Part shown: positions 1-7,878 of the stretch, one piece after another
How positions within the stretch are numbered: position 1 is the first letter of the stretch
Layout of the letters: the number at the start of each line of letters is the position of its first letter
Source of the DNA: an uncultured Tenacibaculum sp.
Lineage (GTDB): Bacteria; Bacteroidota; Bacteroidia; Flavobacteriales; Flavobacteriaceae
Reading direction: 5' to 3'
DNA: 64,000 nt
NCBI GenBank assembly: GCA_947496185.1
Contig: CANMCD010000013.1
Coordinates: 1-64,000, forward strand
Program-made: the position numbers and the translations under genes
Notes under the pieces: model-generated
What the model saw: the letters and a program-made list of their open reading frames with translations, nothing else
The model's database searches: none
What the model was told of the DNA's origin: nothing

Positions 1-218
1 ATTCAGGTACGCATGAAATTATGCTCAAATATGTATTTAATAGAAATAGAGCTTTTAGATTGAGGTGTTTTTAAAAAACAAAATGGATGATATGAGGTAA
101 TATTACTTGTAAGCTGTTTCAAAATATAACTAATAATACTAGTTATAAGGACTAAAGAACGCATATTTTTTGCTTAATGTGTACTTAATTTACCTGTATA
201 TTATAGGTATAGGAAGTA

Positions 219-260
219 TTAAAACTGTCTAATAGTTGATCTTTTAGACAGTTTTATTTT
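219..260. terminator. Rho-independent terminator downstream of the minus-strand PPOX gene
   Basis: A perfect 12-bp inverted repeat (221-232 with 244-255) has an 11-nt loop. It is T-rich on the plus side, and A-rich on the left so that it would also work on the minus strand. It lies 35 bp past the stop of the gene ending at 295. Bases 1-218 hold no convincing ORF. Confidence 0.75.
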
Positions 261-294
261 TATAGTATGTTGGTAAAGATATTTCAAGCTTATG

Positions 295-954
295 CTATTG
301 GTGCTTTGCAACATATTCTATGACATGTTGAGGGACAGCTGTTTTTGGAGGTAAGTCACTTTCAGATATAGGGTCCAATGCTTTTTGTTGAATAGGCACA
401 ATACCAGCCCAGATAGGAAGGTTTTCATCTTCAGGTTCATCAAGAACCCCCTCATCTCTATATTTAGCAGAAGCGGTCTGAATAACAAACTCAACGACTA
501 GTGTTTGTTTGAGTTCTTTTTCAGACATTTCTCTTAATGTTTCCCACCTATTTGGAATCATATGATCCATAACACATTTTAATGCTTTTATTTTTTCTGT
601 TGGATCTTCGACCTTTTTAACAGTACCAAATAAAGCTACGGATTGATAATTTACTGAATGATGAAAGCCAGATCTAGCCAAAACAAGTCCGTCTAGTTGC
701 ATGACTGTAATACTCGTTTTTTCGGCGGCTAGTATCCCTAAGAGCATTCTATTACCATTAGATCCATGAAGGTGTATTTTGTCACCAATTCTACCATAAG
801 CCATAGGAATGGTAATAGGAGTTCCTTCATAAGTATAGCAAACATAGCCAATAAAATTTTGATCTAAGATGGTATTAATTTTTTCAATATCATAACTTGC
901 TCTATTTGCACCTCGTTTTACACGATTTAATTTTGATCTTTCAAATTCTTTCAT
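295..954 (-). CDS. Pyridoxamine 5'-phosphate oxidase family (flavin-binding split-barrel) protein
   Basis: The 219-residue protein looks like the PPOX-like flavin-binding split-barrel family. It has an N-terminal helix followed by a TILDQNFIGYVCY strand, GRIGDKIHLHGS, and SVALFGTVKKVEDP, the usual FMN-contact layout of these small proteins. It has no signal peptide and is presumably cytosolic. The family binds FMN, F420 or heme, so a vitamin B6 role cannot be claimed from sequence alone. The gene follows the acetyltransferase gene on the same strand with a 74-bp gap. Both lie beside a divergent MocR regulator of the PLP-sensing type, so they may belong to its regulon. That last link is inference. 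Confidence 0.8.
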   Translation of the reverse strand: MKEFERSKLNRVKRGANRASYDIEKINTILDQNFIGYVCYTYEGTPITIPMAYGRIGDKIHLHGSNGNRMLLGILAAEKTSITVMQLDGLVLARSGFHHSVNYQSVALFGTVKKVEDPTEKIKALKCVMDHMIPNRWETLREMSEKELKQTLVVEFVIQTASAKYRDEGVLDEPEDENLPIWAGIVPIQQKALDPISESDLPPKTAVPQHVIEYVAKHQ

Positions 955-1028
955 GATGGTTTAATTTATTGAAATGTTAGTTTTTGTATTTTTTTTATTG
1001 TTTGCTATGAAATTTGTTTTCCTAATAC

Positions 1029-1523
1029 TTAGTTCTCATATCCTTTGTCTGCTACAACAAAATCCAAAGTACCGATTTCTATAAAGTCATTTTTCTTGTA
1101 AAAATTTATAGCCCTAGCATTGTGTATGTTTACCGTTAGCCAAATATAATTATGACGTAATGCTACTATTTTTTTAAGCGTAAAATCAAACAAATGCTGT
1201 CCTAATTTTAATGGGATAAATTCTTGAAGAATATAAATTCGTTCCAAACGACAGCTCTTTTCTGAAGTTACATGTTTAGAGGTTGCGTTAAGAACGATTT
1301 TTGCATACCCAATGGGGAATCCTTTACGATACATTATATAAAATAAGTTGTTAGGGGTTTGTAGACATGTTTCTAATGTCTCAAGCGAAAAAGCCTTATC
1401 GTTGTATGTTAATAGGTCTTCTTTATTTTCGATAAAATGCCCATGAGATTCCGTAAACGTAATTCTTCCTAACAATGCTAGCGTTGATATGTCATTTTTA
1501 GTAGCGCTTCTTATTTCAATCAT
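1029..1523 (-). CDS. GNAT family N-acetyltransferase
   Basis: The protein has the GNAT pattern: an N-terminal IEIRSATKNDISTLALL strand-helix, a central RLERIYILQEF strand, and a C-terminal VNIHNARAINFYKKNDF motif that closes the acetyl-CoA site. The reading frame is open back to 1577, but I place the start at the ATG at 1523. GNAT proteins usually begin with exactly this M-I-E-I-R stretch, and the extra 18 residues would run into the divergent promoter region. The substrate is unknown. The gene is divergent from the MocR regulator at 1652, the usual position for a target of that family. Confidence 0.8.
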   Translation of the reverse strand: MIEIRSATKNDISTLALLGRITFTESHGHFIENKEDLLTYNDKAFSLETLETCLQTPNNLFYIMYRKGFPIGYAKIVLNATSKHVTSEKSCRLERIYILQEFIPLKLGQHLFDFTLKKIVALRHNYIWLTVNIHNARAINFYKKNDFIEIGTLDFVVADKGYEN

Positions 1524-1590
1524 TTTGCTGTAGTTTAGGTTTTTATATCGTGTATTATTTTCTATGACGGATGTCAAATTAGTTGCAAGA

Positions 1591-1653
1591 CAAAATTACT
1601 ACATTTGTGGATGAGTGTTGTAGTCCAGATTTTATATAATAAGTAGTCCAGAT
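1591..1653. promoter_or_regulatory. Divergent promoter with a direct-repeat operator for the MocR regulator
   Basis: Two Bacteroidota-type -7 boxes face opposite ways: TACATTTG at 1600-1607 (plus strand) and the complement of TAATTTTG at 1591-1598 (minus strand). The 11-mer GTAGTCCAGAT occurs at 1620-1630 and again at 1643-1653, a 23-bp (about two-turn) spacing. The second copy overlaps the ATG of the regulator gene. MocR/PdxR proteins are known to bind direct repeats near their own divergent promoters, so autoregulation is a reasonable inference. Upstream -33 elements are weak. Confidence 0.6.
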
Positions 1654-3133
1654 GTTTCCGTATAAAACAAGTTTTATTATTCAAAAGAGTGGGGGTGATC
1701 CTGTTTATTTACAATTAGCAAAACAATTTATTGCATATATCAGCGAAGGAACCTTAGTTTCAAAAACAAAACTGCCAAGTAGTAGACAACTTTCCGAATG
1801 GTTAGTAGTACATAGAAAAACCATAGTAGCATGTTATGAAGAATTGGAATTACAAGGTTGGGTTGAGACTGTACCTAAAAAGGGTGCTTATGTAAAAAAT
1901 AATTTACCAATACTTCGGCAGAAAAAATATGATGTTCAAGGAGAACTTAATCAAAATGAAATAAAAGCAGGATTTTTTTTTTATAAAGATGCTTTATTAA
2001 GCGTAAAAAAAAGCGGGGTAAAGGTCAATACAATTTTTATTAATGATGGAATTTCTGATGTCAGATTGACACCAGCTTTAGAAATAGGTAGATTATACAG
2101 AAAAATAGCAGCAAAAAAGGAAGTATACCGTCATTTGTCATACGGTACTACTTATGGAAATGAGCGTTTACGAGAAGTATTGGTTGAATATCTTAACAGG
2201 ACTAGAGGTTTAGGTATAACCAAGGATAATATTTTGATAACAAGAGGTAGTCAAATGGGAATTTGGTTAAGTTCTCAATTGTTGCTTAGGGAAAACGATA
2301 TTATTGTTGTAGGAGAAACAAATTATGATGCTGCTGATATTACGTTTTTACAAAAAAAAGCACAGATAATGAGAATTTCCGTTGATGAAGAAGGGATTGT
2401 AGTAGATGAATTGAGATTGATTTGCGAAAGTCATGTGATTAAAGCTATTTATGTTACTTCTCATCACCATCATCCTACAACCGTAACGTTATCAGCAAAA
2501 AGAAGAATAGAACTGTTAAATCTGGCACGAAAGTATCGTTTTGCGATCATTGAAGATGATTATGATTATGATTTTAATTATAATCATGCACCTATTTTAC
2601 CATTGGCTAGCTATGATGTAGGTAAAAATGTTATATATATAGGCTCTGTATGTAAATCAGTAGCTCCGGTTTTTAGAATTGGTTACTTAATAGCCGATAA
2701 ACGGTTTGTAGATGAGGCTTCTAATATGAGGAGGTTTGTTGATAGGCAAGGAGATGCTATTTTAGAATTAGTTTTTGCTGAATTTATCAAATCTGGGGAT
2801 CTTGATAGGCACTTACGAAAAGTGATGAAAATTTATGAAACTAGAAGAAATCTGATGTGTAAACTTTTGAAAGAAGAGTTGTCAGAAGTTTTATCTTTTA
2901 CAGTACCTAAAGGAGGGATGGCCATATGGGTAACTTTGGCAAAAAAATACTCATGGGAAGCCATAGCCACAGCAGCGCTTAATAACAAGCTTTTTATAGG
3001 TAATTGGAAACAATATGATATGGCTAATAAAGGTCACAATGCAATAAGAATTGGCTTTGCGAGCTATAATGAAGAAGAAATATACAGTTTAGTAAACAAG
3101 TTAAAGCGTAGTATAGAAGCTATAAAAAAATAA
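1652..3133 (+). CDS. MocR/PdxR-like transcriptional regulator (GntR winged helix fused to aminotransferase fold)
   Basis: The 493-residue protein has an N-terminal GntR-type winged helix (about residues 12-80, with KLPSSRQLSEWLVVHRKT and the wing GWVETVPKKGAYV) joined to a fold-type I aminotransferase domain (about 125-485). The PLP lysine is present at K335 in GSVCKSVAP, and an EDDYDYDF stretch supplies the pyridine-N aspartate region. Proteins of this family sense PLP or amino-acid adducts and control a divergent gene. Here the divergent neighbours are an acetyltransferase and a flavin-binding protein rather than pdxS/pdxT, so the signal is unclear. The ATG at 1652 lies inside the second operator repeat. 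Confidence 0.88.
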   Translation: MFPYKTSFIIQKSGGDPVYLQLAKQFIAYISEGTLVSKTKLPSSRQLSEWLVVHRKTIVACYEELELQGWVETVPKKGAYVKNNLPILRQKKYDVQGELNQNEIKAGFFFYKDALLSVKKSGVKVNTIFINDGISDVRLTPALEIGRLYRKIAAKKEVYRHLSYGTTYGNERLREVLVEYLNRTRGLGITKDNILITRGSQMGIWLSSQLLLRENDIIVVGETNYDAADITFLQKKAQIMRISVDEEGIVVDELRLICESHVIKAIYVTSHHHHPTTVTLSAKRRIELLNLARKYRFAIIEDDYDYDFNYNHAPILPLASYDVGKNVIYIGSVCKSVAPVFRIGYLIADKRFVDEASNMRRFVDRQGDAILELVFAEFIKSGDLDRHLRKVMKIYETRRNLMCKLLKEELSEVLSFTVPKGGMAIWVTLAKKYSWEAIATAALNNKLFIGNWKQYDMANKGHNAIRIGFASYNEEEIYSLVNKLKRSIEAIKK

Positions 3134-3171
3134 AAGTACTACTTAGGTAGCACCTTTATTTTAAGAAATTA

Positions 3172-3363
3172 TCAGAATATATCTTTCATCAAATCATTCA
3201 TACTGTCGTACTCTTTAAATAGAAAACCAAAAAAGTCAGCATTTTTTTTCTTACTAGGTTTGATTATCCCTTCAGAGACTCTATATTTTCTAAAAGTCTT
3301 TAACTTGTTATTAAGGTTTTTTTTTAGAGCCTTGTCTATTTTTAAATGATTCGTATTCTTCAC
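3172..3363 (-). CDS. Small basic hypothetical protein (63 aa)
   Basis: This short Lys-rich ORF starts 17 bp after the stop of the downstream-most Roadblock gene and is on the same strand, so it could be the last gene of that operon. I recognise no domain. The N-terminal half is strongly basic and helical in character; the C-terminal half (FFGFLFKEYDSMNDLMKDIF) is aromatic and acidic. It has no signal peptide or membrane segment. It may be a real small protein or a chance ORF in AT-rich DNA. Confidence 0.45.
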   Translation of the reverse strand: MKNTNHLKIDKALKKNLNNKLKTFRKYRVSEGIIKPSKKKNADFFGFLFKEYDSMNDLMKDIF

Positions 3364-3380
3364 ATTAATTTGTTTTAATA

Positions 3381-3755
3381 TTATAATGCGTCGTTTAATT
3401 TCATCTTATACTTATTCAACAAAGCTTTAGTAATTCCTAAATTTGCTTGTGCTGAATCAACAGCTAAGTAAACAAAATAAGCACCACTAGGAGCAATATC
3501 GATAATATGTACTTGCGTAGATAAAGTAATGGTAATATCATCTATATCTTCGTCTAAACCTAAAGCTTCGATTGCTTTTAATTTTGCTTTTACTACTTCT
3601 AAATTATAAGCAGAAGCTAAGTTAGGGTCAAAATCTGATCTTGCTGTGAAAGATTCGTAAGCCTCTCCTGAGCCGATATCAGTTACAGAAACTGCTACGA
3701 AACCAGGAACGTTTACCTTAACGTTTTCGATAAAATCAGTTAAAATTTCATTCAT
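3381..3755 (-). CDS. Roadblock/LC7-like domain protein
   Basis: The 124-residue cytosolic protein fits one Roadblock/LC7 (longin-like) domain. It has an N-terminal helix (EILTDFIENVKVNVPGF), a VAVSVTDIGSGEAY strand turn, a long helix (NLEVVKAKLKAIEAL), two strands and a C-terminal helix. In bacteria such proteins act as GTPase partners (MglB with MglA) or as dimeric scaffolds. No Ras-like GTPase gene is visible nearby. It lies 59 bp after a second Roadblock-like gene on the same strand, so the two may form a heterodimer. The family assignment rests on fold pattern rather than a diagnostic motif. Confidence 0.6.
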   Translation of the reverse strand: MNEILTDFIENVKVNVPGFVAVSVTDIGSGEAYESFTARSDFDPNLASAYNLEVVKAKLKAIEALGLDEDIDDITITLSTQVHIIDIAPSGAYFVYLAVDSAQANLGITKALLNKYKMKLNDAL

Positions 3756-3814
3756 AAGTAAATGGTATTAAAAATTAATAAATAATATTTTCTGTTTTTG
3801 AGTATAATTTTCGG

Positions 3815-4141
3815 TTACGAAACACTCCTTTGTAAAGTTAATTTCATAATTGCAGCATTTGCCAAATCCTTTGCAATAAGGCAAATAACATGCTCTTCGC
3901 TGAATCTGTTCATCACAACCATACCGTGTTTTGCTTTTAATACTAACTGTTTAAAATCTGTTGAGTCAAGCGCATCTTGAAAAAATTCTTCAGACATTGT
4001 CATAATAACCGCCGCCATTGCCGAAACATTATTTTCGTTAGGTAAATTGTATGAGTCCAGTATGTGTCCTTCAGTATCAAATACCATTGCACTATCAGCT
4101 TTTGCCTCATCAACGAGCATTTTTAAATTTACTTTTCCCAT
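3815..4141 (-). CDS. Roadblock/LC7-like domain protein, first gene of the pair
   Basis: The 108-residue protein has the Roadblock signature order: helix, SAMVFDTEGHILDSY hairpin, a helix (NVSAMAAVIMTMSEEFFQDAL), FKQLVLKAKHGMVVMNRF strands, and a final helix rich in Ala. The DTEG turn followed by NVSAMAA is typical of MglB-like and archaeal Roadblock proteins. No catalytic residues are expected. It is upstream of the 3381-3755 gene in the same direction. Its function here is unknown; regulation of a small GTPase elsewhere in the genome is the obvious hypothesis. Confidence 0.7.
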   Translation of the reverse strand: MGKVNLKMLVDEAKADSAMVFDTEGHILDSYNLPNENNVSAMAAVIMTMSEEFFQDALDSTDFKQLVLKAKHGMVVMNRFSEEHVICLIAKDLANAAIMKLTLQRSVS

Positions 4142-4202
4142 ATGTGATTTAACGTGTATTTATATTTAACTTCTATTTTTATTTTAAGCACATAAATCCA
4201 TG

Positions 4203-4220
4203 GTTGGATAAATATCCAAC
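4203..4220. promoter_or_regulatory. Short perfect palindrome upstream of the Roadblock pair
   Basis: GTTGGAT and ATCCAAC arms (7 bp each) flank a 4-nt AAAT centre, 62 bp upstream of the gene ending at 4141. No T-tract follows on either side, so an operator is more likely than a terminator. The 220-bp gap to prmC is otherwise homopolymer-rich AT sequence. Confidence 0.35.
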
Positions 4221-4362
4221 ACGAATAATCTTAAAAAAGATATTATAATAAATGTAGTTTGCGTAGAGGTTTTTTTTGTTCTGTAAATTAGTATACTAAA
4301 GATACATTTTTTTTTATTACAAAAAGTTTTTTTTTAAAAAAAATGTTAAAAAAAATAATTCA

Positions 4363-5217
4363 CTAAATATTTGGCAAGGAAGACTTTATCATCCTGGGGT
4401 TCTTTCTAAAGTCTTTACGTAAAATAATATCGTTGTACCCAAGCGCTTTCAACATTAAAAAATTTTCATTTGCTAGGTATTGGTTGATTTCAAAAAATAA
4501 GAGCCCTTTTCTATTTAGATGTTTGGCTGCTAGTTTCGCAATTTTCGAATAAAAAATAAGTGGATCATTATCGTCAACAAATAGCGCTAAATGTGGCTCA
4601 TTTAATAATACATTATTTTTAATTTCTTCTTTTTCTATGTTTCTGACATAAGGAGGGTTTGAAACAATGATATCGTAGTGTTTTGATAAAGAATTTGTAG
4701 TGAGTATGTTTTGTTGAATAAACGTAACCTCAACTTCGTTTTCTAGGGCATTTTTTTCTGCGATTTTTAGCGCTTTATCAGAAACATCAATGGCAGTAAC
4801 AGAAGCATTTGGTAGCTGTTTTTTTAAACTAATAGCAATACATCCAGAACCCGTACCAATATCTAATATATGTAGGGGTGAAGAGCTATCGATACTGTCT
4901 ACAATCCACGAAACAAGTTCTTCGGTTTCTGGTCTAGGAATTAAAGTATTTTGATTTACTTTAAAAGGTAGTCCATAAAATTCAGTCTTACCAAGAATGT
5001 ATTGAATGGGCTCTTCTTTTTTGAGTTTGTCAATTGCTTTATTAAAGCATTGTAGTTTTTCTGGTTGAACCTTAAAAGTAGGATTTAAAAGAAGGTCAAT
5101 TTTTTGTATACCTAAATATTCCTCGATTAGATAAGAGAAAAAGGTATCAAGCTCCTGTTTTTCATAAATGTTTTTTAGCTGTTCCGTAAACAACGACTTT
5201 AATTCTTTAACAATCAT
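4363..5217 (-). CDS. prmC: Peptide chain release factor N5-glutamine methyltransferase
   Basis: PrmC methylates the Gln of the GGQ motif in release factors RF1 and RF2 using S-adenosylmethionine. The 284-residue protein has an N-terminal helical substrate-binding domain (about 1-95) and a Rossmann methyltransferase domain. The SAM motif I is DIGTGSGCIA (119-128) and the catalytic NPPY is at 187-190. The RPETEEL stretch at 95-101 is also typical of the family. Length is normal. The gene lies 12 bp downstream of an acetyltransferase gene on the same strand and divergent from the ribD run, an arrangement I recall as common in Bacteroidota. Confidence 0.95.
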   Translation of the reverse strand: MIVKELKSLFTEQLKNIYEKQELDTFFSYLIEEYLGIQKIDLLLNPTFKVQPEKLQCFNKAIDKLKKEEPIQYILGKTEFYGLPFKVNQNTLIPRPETEELVSWIVDSIDSSSPLHILDIGTGSGCIAISLKKQLPNASVTAIDVSDKALKIAEKNALENEVEVTFIQQNILTTNSLSKHYDIIVSNPPYVRNIEKEEIKNNVLLNEPHLALFVDDNDPLIFYSKIAKLAAKHLNRKGLLFFEINQYLANENFLMLKALGYNDIILRKDFRKNPRMIKSSLPNI

Positions 5218-5229
5218 TGAAAATAGGTG

Positions 5230-5721
5230 TTAGAGATTTTTTACCATCCATACATTACAAGAATAATGACCTGTATTTCCCATAGGTTTTTCTAATTTTT
5301 TAAAACCGAATTCCTTATACAAATATCTGGCAGTTTGCATATTGGGCATGGTTTCTAAATAACATTTATCAAAACCAAGTTTTTTAGCTTCTGTCAAACA
5401 AAATTTTAAAAGTTTTTTTCCGATTCCTTTTCCTCTAATAGCAGGTAAGAAATACATCTTTTGAAGTTCACAAATGTTTTTGTCATTACCTTCGAGAGGG
5501 GAAATTCCTGCACCGCCAAATACCAAGCCATCCTGTTCAACTACATAATAGGCAGTACGATCATTTTGATAGGTTTCATACATATGATCTGTTGCATGAT
5601 CTTCATATGCAGTACCTTTTTGAGGGATTTTATATTCCGTTAATACCGCTCTAATGATACTCGACAAGGCGTCATTGTCTTCGGGTTGAATTTCTCGAAT
5701 AATAAAATCAAAAGGTGTCAT
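5230..5721 (-). CDS. GNAT family N-acetyltransferase
   Basis: The 163-residue protein is a single GNAT domain. It starts with DFIIREIQPEDNDAL and has ELQKMYFLPAIRGKGIGKKLL, the V/I-x-x-x-x-R-G-x-G-I/K acetyl-CoA pyrophosphate-binding motif. It ends with MQTARYLYKEFGFKKLE, the usual motif B. The substrate is unknown. It precedes prmC by 12 bp and is probably cotranscribed with it. Its ATG at 5721 is only 10 bp from a -7 box for the divergent lipoprotein gene. Confidence 0.88.
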   Translation of the reverse strand: MTPFDFIIREIQPEDNDALSSIIRAVLTEYKIPQKGTAYEDHATDHMYETYQNDRTAYYVVEQDGLVFGGAGISPLEGNDKNICELQKMYFLPAIRGKGIGKKLLKFCLTEAKKLGFDKCYLETMPNMQTARYLYKEFGFKKLEKPMGNTGHYSCNVWMVKNL

Positions 5722-5731
5722 TGGAATGTAC

Positions 5732-5739
5732 TATTTTTG
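5732..5739 (+). promoter_or_regulatory. -7 promoter box for the LEA lipoprotein-ribD operon
   Basis: TATTTTTG matches the Bacteroidota TAnnTTTG box, with transcription expected to start near 5746. It lies inside an upstream in-frame extension of the next ORF, which argues that the true start is the ATG at 5771 and not 5726. No clear -33 TTG is seen. Confidence 0.45.
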
Positions 5740-5770
5740 CAAGTGCAAGTTACCTAAAACAAGAGGGAAA

Positions 5771-6229
5771 ATGAAAAGATATATTTGTTTTTTATGTATT
5801 ATGTTGACTATTAGTTGTTCTGTTAAGGGAAAACCTGTTTTTACTAAGGTTGATAATGTTAATGTACTGTCTATTAAAAGAGATACTTTAGAGTTAGGAG
5901 CAACGTTGTTTTTCAAAAACCCTAATATTGTGGGGGGCGAAATACAAATCAATGATGTTAAGGTAAGTATTGATAAAAAGGAGGTAGCTCAGGTGATATC
6001 AAATAAAGTACCTGTACCAGCGAATGAAGCGTTTCAGATACCAATAAAAGCCCGAATTCCATTAAGTGAAATTTTTGGAGAAGGAAAAGATAATATCATT
6101 AAGGGAATGTTAGGGGCACTGTTTACGAAAAAAATTAAAGTTCAATTTGAAGGAAGTGTAACCTATGAATTAATAGGTTTTTCTCATACCTATTTTATTA
6201 ATCAAATTGAAGAAATCGATATAAAATAA
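5771..6229 (+). CDS. LEA type 2 (WHy-domain-like) lipoprotein
   Basis: The frame is open from 5726, but the ATG at 5771 gives a clean lipoprotein signal peptide: basic MKR, hydrophobic ICFLCIMLTIS, then Cys. The mature part (about 135 residues) resembles LEA14/WHy immunoglobulin-like domains, with the typical LELGATLFFKNPN strand, VKVSIDKKEV, and IPIKARIPLSEIF. Such proteins are envelope-anchored and of unclear function, often linked to desiccation or stress. It is the first gene of a tight plus-strand run; its stop is 12 bp before the ribD start codon. Confidence 0.75.
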   Translation: MKRYICFLCIMLTISCSVKGKPVFTKVDNVNVLSIKRDTLELGATLFFKNPNIVGGEIQINDVKVSIDKKEVAQVISNKVPVPANEAFQIPIKARIPLSEIFGEGKDNIIKGMLGALFTKKIKVQFEGSVTYELIGFSHTYFINQIEEIDIK

Positions 6230-6241
6230 CAAACTAGATTA

Positions 6242-7276
6242 TTGAATCACGAGAAATATATTAGACGCTGTATACAGTTGGCAGAAAATGGAATAGGAAT
6301 AACAAGACCTAATCCATCGGTAGGAGCTGTTGTTGTTTATGAAGATAAAATAATAGGAGAGGGGTATACGAGTGCTTACGGGGGGCCACATGCCGAGGTA
6401 AATGCGATTCGTTCTGTTAAAGACAAGAAACTACTTACCAGAGCTACTATGTATGTAACATTAGAACCTTGTTCTCACTACGGGAAAACACCTCCTTGTG
6501 CCGATTTGATAATTAAACATCGAATACCGAAGGTAGTAATTGGTTGTATTGATACCAGTAGTGAGGTTGCGGGTAGAGGAATAAAGAGACTTCAAGCGTC
6601 GGGTTGTGAAGTTATCGTTGGTGTTCTTGAGGCAGCATGTCTTGAACAACATAAAAGATTTTTTACCTATCACAATGAGAACAGACCGTATATCATATTA
6701 AAATGGGCTGAAACAAAAGATGGTTTTATTGCTCCTTTAACAAAAATAAGACAAGCTCCTGTTTGGATTTCAAATACGTATTCACAACAATTGGTTCATA
6801 AATGGAGAAGTCAGGAACATGCCATTTTGGTAGGAACAAATACAGTAGCATTGGATAACCCCAAATTAAATGTGCGAAAATGGGGGGGGAACGATCCCGT
6901 ACGTATTGTTTTGGATAGAAATTTACGTCTGTCTTCTGGGATGGCAGTATTGGACGGTTCGATCAAAACCATTGTTTTTACAGAAAAACCGTCTACGAAA
7001 AACAATACTATCATATATGAAACGATTGATTTTTCTAAAAATATCGCACAACAAATTAGTCAAGTATTGCATCAATACCGTATTCAGTCTGTAATTATTG
7101 AAGGAGGAACAAAGACTTTGGAAACCTTTATAAAGGAAGGATTATGGGATGAGGCTAGGGTATTTATAGGAAATAATGAATTCAAAGAAGGAGTGAATGC
7201 TCCAAATATTAATGGTATATTGTCCTCAGAAGAAACTATTGGAAACGATATATTAAGAACTTACATTAATGATTAA
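6242..7276 (+). CDS. ribD: Bifunctional riboflavin biosynthesis deaminase/reductase RibD
   Basis: RibD deaminates and then reduces the pyrimidine intermediate in riboflavin synthesis. The N-terminal deaminase has the zinc site H50-A-E52 with C77 and C86 (PCSHYGKTPPC), preceded by TRPNPSVGAVVV. The C-terminal reductase (about 150-344) has ILKWAETKDGFIA and IIEGGTKTLETF. The start codon is TTG: the frame has a stop (that of the previous gene, ending 6229) and no ATG before it, and the family N-terminus begins just here. It overlaps the next gene by 8 bp. Total length, 344, is normal. Confidence 0.95.
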   Translation: MNHEKYIRRCIQLAENGIGITRPNPSVGAVVVYEDKIIGEGYTSAYGGPHAEVNAIRSVKDKKLLTRATMYVTLEPCSHYGKTPPCADLIIKHRIPKVVIGCIDTSSEVAGRGIKRLQASGCEVIVGVLEAACLEQHKRFFTYHNENRPYIILKWAETKDGFIAPLTKIRQAPVWISNTYSQQLVHKWRSQEHAILVGTNTVALDNPKLNVRKWGGNDPVRIVLDRNLRLSSGMAVLDGSIKTIVFTEKPSTKNNTIIYETIDFSKNIAQQISQVLHQYRIQSVIIEGGTKTLETFIKEGLWDEARVFIGNNEFKEGVNAPNINGILSSEETIGNDILRTYIND

Positions 7277-7877
7277 AAATATCATATTTGACTTTGGCGA
7301 TGTTTTTATAAACCTCGATAAACCTGCAACGCAAAAAAAACTCTCTGAACTCGGTCTTAATGAGGTGTCGGAGGAACAAATAAGGATATATTATCAATAC
7401 GAAAAGGGAGAGATTACGACTCAGGAATTTGTTCGCTTTTTTGAAGAATCTAAGGGGGTCAGCGAGGAAGATTTAATCCAAGCATGGAATGCGATTTTAT
7501 TAGATTTTCCAGAGCATCGATTAGCTTTTTTAAAAAAATTGTCTGAGAATTCTGATTACCGTTTGTTTTTACTGAGCAATACCAATGACCTTCACATTTC
7601 TTGGATTATAGAGGATTGGGGAGAGAAACGATATAATACCTTTAGAGGATGTTTTGAAAAGTTTTATCTGTCACATGAAATAGGACTACGGAAACCGAAT
7701 ACAAATATTTATGAGTTTGTATTAGAAGAAAATAGTTTACAAGCAGAAGAAACTTACTTTATTGACGATACCCAAGAAAATACTGATGCCGCTAACAAAT
7801 TAGGTATTAAAGTATGGAATATTAACCCCGAAACAGATGATATTACAAATTTAATGCATAGAAAAAATTTCTTATAA
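7269..7877 (+). CDS. HAD-superfamily phosphatase, YihX-like
   Basis: The 202-residue protein is a HAD subfamily IA hydrolase. Motif I is IIFDFGDVFINLD with nucleophile Asp8, motif II is LFLLSNTND, a conserved Lys follows in GLRKPNTNIYEF, and motif III/IV is TYFIDDTQENTDAA. The second motif I Asp is Gly, as in YihX-type enzymes where the pattern is D-x-G. A small helical cap lies between about residues 15 and 85. The substrate is probably a sugar phosphate but is not determinable. It starts inside the end of ribD, so it is translationally coupled. Confidence 0.85.
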   Translation: MIKNIIFDFGDVFINLDKPATQKKLSELGLNEVSEEQIRIYYQYEKGEITTQEFVRFFEESKGVSEEDLIQAWNAILLDFPEHRLAFLKKLSENSDYRLFLLSNTNDLHISWIIEDWGEKRYNTFRGCFEKFYLSHEIGLRKPNTNIYEFVLEENSLQAEETYFIDDTQENTDAANKLGIKVWNINPETDDITNLMHRKNFL

Positions 7878-7878
7878 G

